A DNA stretch of 64,000 bases from Reichenbachiella versicolor (lineage in GTDB: Bacteria; Bacteroidota; Bacteroidia; Cytophagales; Cyclobacteriaceae). The stretch covers positions 310,001 through 374,000 of the forward strand of contig NZ_QFZQ01000006.1 in the NCBI RefSeq assembly GCF_003171675.1, given 5' to 3'. The position numbers and the translations under genes were made by a program. Numbering within the stretch: position 1 is the first letter of the stretch; every line of letters begins with the position of its first letter. This document shows positions 61,905 to 64,000 of the stretch, one piece after another. Below the pieces are notes generated by a model. It was not told where the DNA came from and did no database searches. It saw only the letters and a list, made by a program, of their open reading frames with translations.

Positions 61905-64000
61905 ATGAGAATTCTCTTAATCAGTATTATAAACTTTATAGTGATGGCTTCTGCTTTTGGTCAGACCATGTACTATGATAATTTCATATCCTACACTACC
62001 AAGGATGGTCTTTCTCAAAATGATGCCATGTGCATAATTCAAGATCTCGAGGGATATATCTGGATAGGGACTCATGACGGACTAAACCGCTTTGATGGGT
62101 ATAGTTTCGAAACTTTTGTCAATGACAACTCTGATCCTAACTCAATCGGTTGCAATCTGATCTCAGATTTGGCTTTAGACAAGTTTGGAAATATCTGGAT
62201 AAGCTCTTGGGATAACGGAATCAGTGTATACGATAAAACTACAGGTACATTTCACAACTACAACAACTCTATATTTCCAGACCTTTTTCAATCAGATCAA
62301 CTACATACTATACTGGTGAGTCATGAAGGAGAAATATGGGTAGGCGGCTCTCAAGGTCTTGAGAGGTTAACAATATCTAAAGATTACAAAATAACCAACG
62401 TTACTCACTACAATACGGATCCTAGTAACTCTCCTGTCATTAGCCATCTGTATATCAACGACCTTTTTCAAGATTCCCAAGGAAATATATGGGTTACCAC
62501 TTCAAGAGGCCTCAATAGGTTCATTAATACCGCTGATGGTAGGGGACAATTTATTCAATATCCGGAATTGAATAATAAAAATATCCACGCGATTATTGAG
62601 AAGGACAACGGAATCGTTATTAGTGCCGAAATCATATACTATATATCCTATCAAAGCATAAATGCTAGTGCCCCAACCTTGAAACCTTTAACCTTCTGGA
62701 GAAATAGTAGGAATTTAATTATTACAGGAGATAATAAAATGTGGGGCTGTACTACCAAAGGGGTATTTGTTCAAGACTATTCTCTTAAGTCTAGGAGAAA
62801 ACCCCATGATTTTAGAGCTCATTGGGCCAATAAACGTTCATTGAGTAGCGATATTACGACATGTGTTTATGAAGATAATAGCGGGATGATATGGATTGGA
62901 ACTACAGGTGGTGGAATCAATAAGTACAATCCGAAAATTAATTTTAGACATTATACTAAAACAGATAATGTCACTAGCTTAAGGAATTCGAAGGTAAGAG
63001 CAATTTTCGAAGATTCAGCTGACAATTTATGGTTTGGCGCTATTCAAAACGGCACTAACGTTTTGACTAAAGAAGCCAGAAAAAAATCGTATGAAAAGGG
63101 GATGCTCAATGGAAACAATACCCCTTCTCTTGATGAAATGCATTTCAATGTATGCATTGATGAAATGAAACTTGGAAATAAGAGTCACATAATTCTCGGT
63201 GGAGGATACCCAACATTTCTTTCTATTGGCACTTTCGATTCTAGAAATAAAAAATTTAATTCTAGAATGGATATTCCAAGTACTGAAAAAGCTGTTTTCA
63301 GCACTCAAGTTATTGGAAATAGTCTTTGGCTTGGTACATTTCATGGAGGGCTTTACCGATATAATTTTGACGATAATGGAAAGTTCATTGACAGAGACGA
63401 GTTCAAGAGTGGCGATGGCACAATTTCATCGGATATAGTTCGGAGTCTTACATTGGATCTTGACAGTAATCTATGGATCGGTACTGACAATGGTCTAAAC
63501 AAAATTCTAAAAGAGGATCTTTTTAAAAAGAAGCCGAGATTCATCCAATACTTTAATGATCCAGAGTTTGAATATTCTCTCTCTAGAAACTACATCCTAC
63601 CCATTTTTGTCACGTCTGATAATGAAGTATGGATCGGAACGATGGGCGGTGGGCTGAACAAAGTCATCAAAGGTGATAAAGGAGACAATGATCAATTCTT
63701 ACGCTATAGCACGAAAGATGGACTTCCAAATGATGTGATCAAAGCAATTCTTGAGGATAAGGATGGAAGTTTGTGGATATCCACTAATAATGGTATTACT
63801 CACTTCGTTCCTGAAGAATTGGCAATTACTAATTATGGACTCAGCAGTGGCCTACAAGATTTGGAGTTTGGAGAGTTAGCAGCTTGGAAGACTCGAGAGG
63901 GTGAAATGCTGTTTGGTGGAGTGAATGGATTCAATGCATTTTATCCATCTCAAATCAAAGTGGATACTATTCCTTCAAAAGTGACTTTTGATAAATTGAG
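61905..64000 (+). CDS. Sensor protein with Reg_prop (two-component propeller) repeats, 3' truncated
   Basis: The frame opens at ATG 61905 and runs off the window (699 codons visible, no stop). N-terminal signal (MRILLISIINFIVMASAFGQ) is followed by the YTTKDGLSQN-type start of the ligand-sensor domain and then repeated propeller motifs: YIWIGTHDGLNRFDGY, NIWISSWDNGISVYD, EIWVGGSQGLERL, NIWVTTSRGLNRF, MIWIGTTGGGINKYN, NLWIGTDNGLNKI, EVWIGTMGGGLNKV. This is the periplasmic sensor part of hybrid two-component systems (HTCS) that often control glycan loci. Kinase, receiver and AraC parts, if any, lie beyond the window. It is divergent from susC. Confidence 0.93.
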   Translation, partial: MRILLISIINFIVMASAFGQTMYYDNFISYTTKDGLSQNDAMCIIQDLEGYIWIGTHDGLNRFDGYSFETFVNDNSDPNSIGCNLISDLALDKFGNIWISSWDNGISVYDKTTGTFHNYNNSIFPDLFQSDQLHTILVSHEGEIWVGGSQGLERLTISKDYKITNVTHYNTDPSNSPVISHLYINDLFQDSQGNIWVTTSRGLNRFINTADGRGQFIQYPELNNKNIHAIIEKDNGIVISAEIIYYISYQSINASAPTLKPLTFWRNSRNLIITGDNKMWGCTTKGVFVQDYSLKSRRKPHDFRAHWANKRSLSSDITTCVYEDNSGMIWIGTTGGGINKYNPKINFRHYTKTDNVTSLRNSKVRAIFEDSADNLWFGAIQNGTNVLTKEARKKSYEKGMLNGNNTPSLDEMHFNVCIDEMKLGNKSHIILGGGYPTFLSIGTFDSRNKKFNSRMDIPSTEKAVFSTQVIGNSLWLGTFHGGLYRYNFDDNGKFIDRDEFKSGDGTISSDIVRSLTLDLDSNLWIGTDNGLNKILKEDLFKKKPRFIQYFNDPEFEYSLSRNYILPIFVTSDNEVWIGTMGGGLNKVIKGDKGDNDQFLRYSTKDGLPNDVIKAILEDKDGSLWISTNNGITHFVPEELAITNYGLSSGLQDLEFGELAAWKTREGEMLFGGVNGFNAFYPSQIKVDTIPSKVTFDKL

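Overview
The window is a contiguous piece of a Bacteroidota chromosome, most likely a marine-type member of Cytophagales. Supporting features are a SusC/SusD pair, two proteins with type IX secretion (T9SS) C-terminal sorting domains, bacillithiol synthesis (BshC), Bacteroidota-restricted families (DUF4924, DUF6048/DUF6452), many Bacteroidetes-type lipoproteins, and weak or absent Shine-Dalgarno sequences. It is AT-rich. No rRNA, tRNA, CRISPR array, transposase or integrase was seen. Species cannot be named from the sequence alone.

Layout. 1-8.2 kb: the 3' end of clpC, then on the minus strand a T9SS cell-surface protein, an uncharacterised protein, a DMT-family exporter and a large BNR/sortilin-like surface protein. 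8.3-10.8 kb: a plus-strand operon of a glycerophosphodiesterase, a membrane protein and an MltB-type lytic transglycosylase. 10.8-16.4 kb: three Crp/Fnr-like regulators with almost the same recognition helix, interleaved with small metabolic or membrane genes (flavin monooxygenase, DUF3995, a multi-spanning membrane protein, YCII, SRPBCC). 16.4-27 kb: an accessory-looking region with few genes (lipoprotein, XRE regulator, AraC regulator, YbhB-like protein, DUF2461, GIY-YIG, TPR histidine kinase) and many dispersed or tandem non-coding repeats. 26.9-31.2 kb: a Crp/Fnr regulator next to a putative SulP anion-transport operon. 31.2-54.6 kb: core housekeeping genes (queE, folD, lepA, a K+ channel, lpxH-like, ftsH, rsfS, birA, ahcY, an SLC12-type transporter, rimO, bshC, fabF). 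54.7-64 kb: a susC/susD/surface-lipoprotein operon, divergent from a truncated Reg_prop sensor gene. This resembles the start of a glycan utilisation locus, but no glycoside hydrolase lies inside the window.

Most notable observations. (1) A contiguous array of seven 21-bp units (18291-18437), one of them degenerate, lies just upstream of a small XRE-type regulator whose start codon also abuts a perfect inverted repeat. (2) A SulP-type transporter ends in an NTF2/SnoaL-like domain instead of the usual STAS or carbonic anhydrase domain. It is followed by two uncharacterised membrane genes and preceded by repeated TATAGAGT-type half-sites. (3) A roughly 215-bp composite A/B repeat is tandemly amplified at 25817-26545. 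(4) A 13-bp stem encloses the leader of ahcY. (5) A cluster of Crp-like paralogues suggests serial duplication.

The clearest candidates for an undescribed system are the 21-bp array with its XRE gene and the SulP-NTF2 operon. Both are inferences from sequence alone and have not been tested here.
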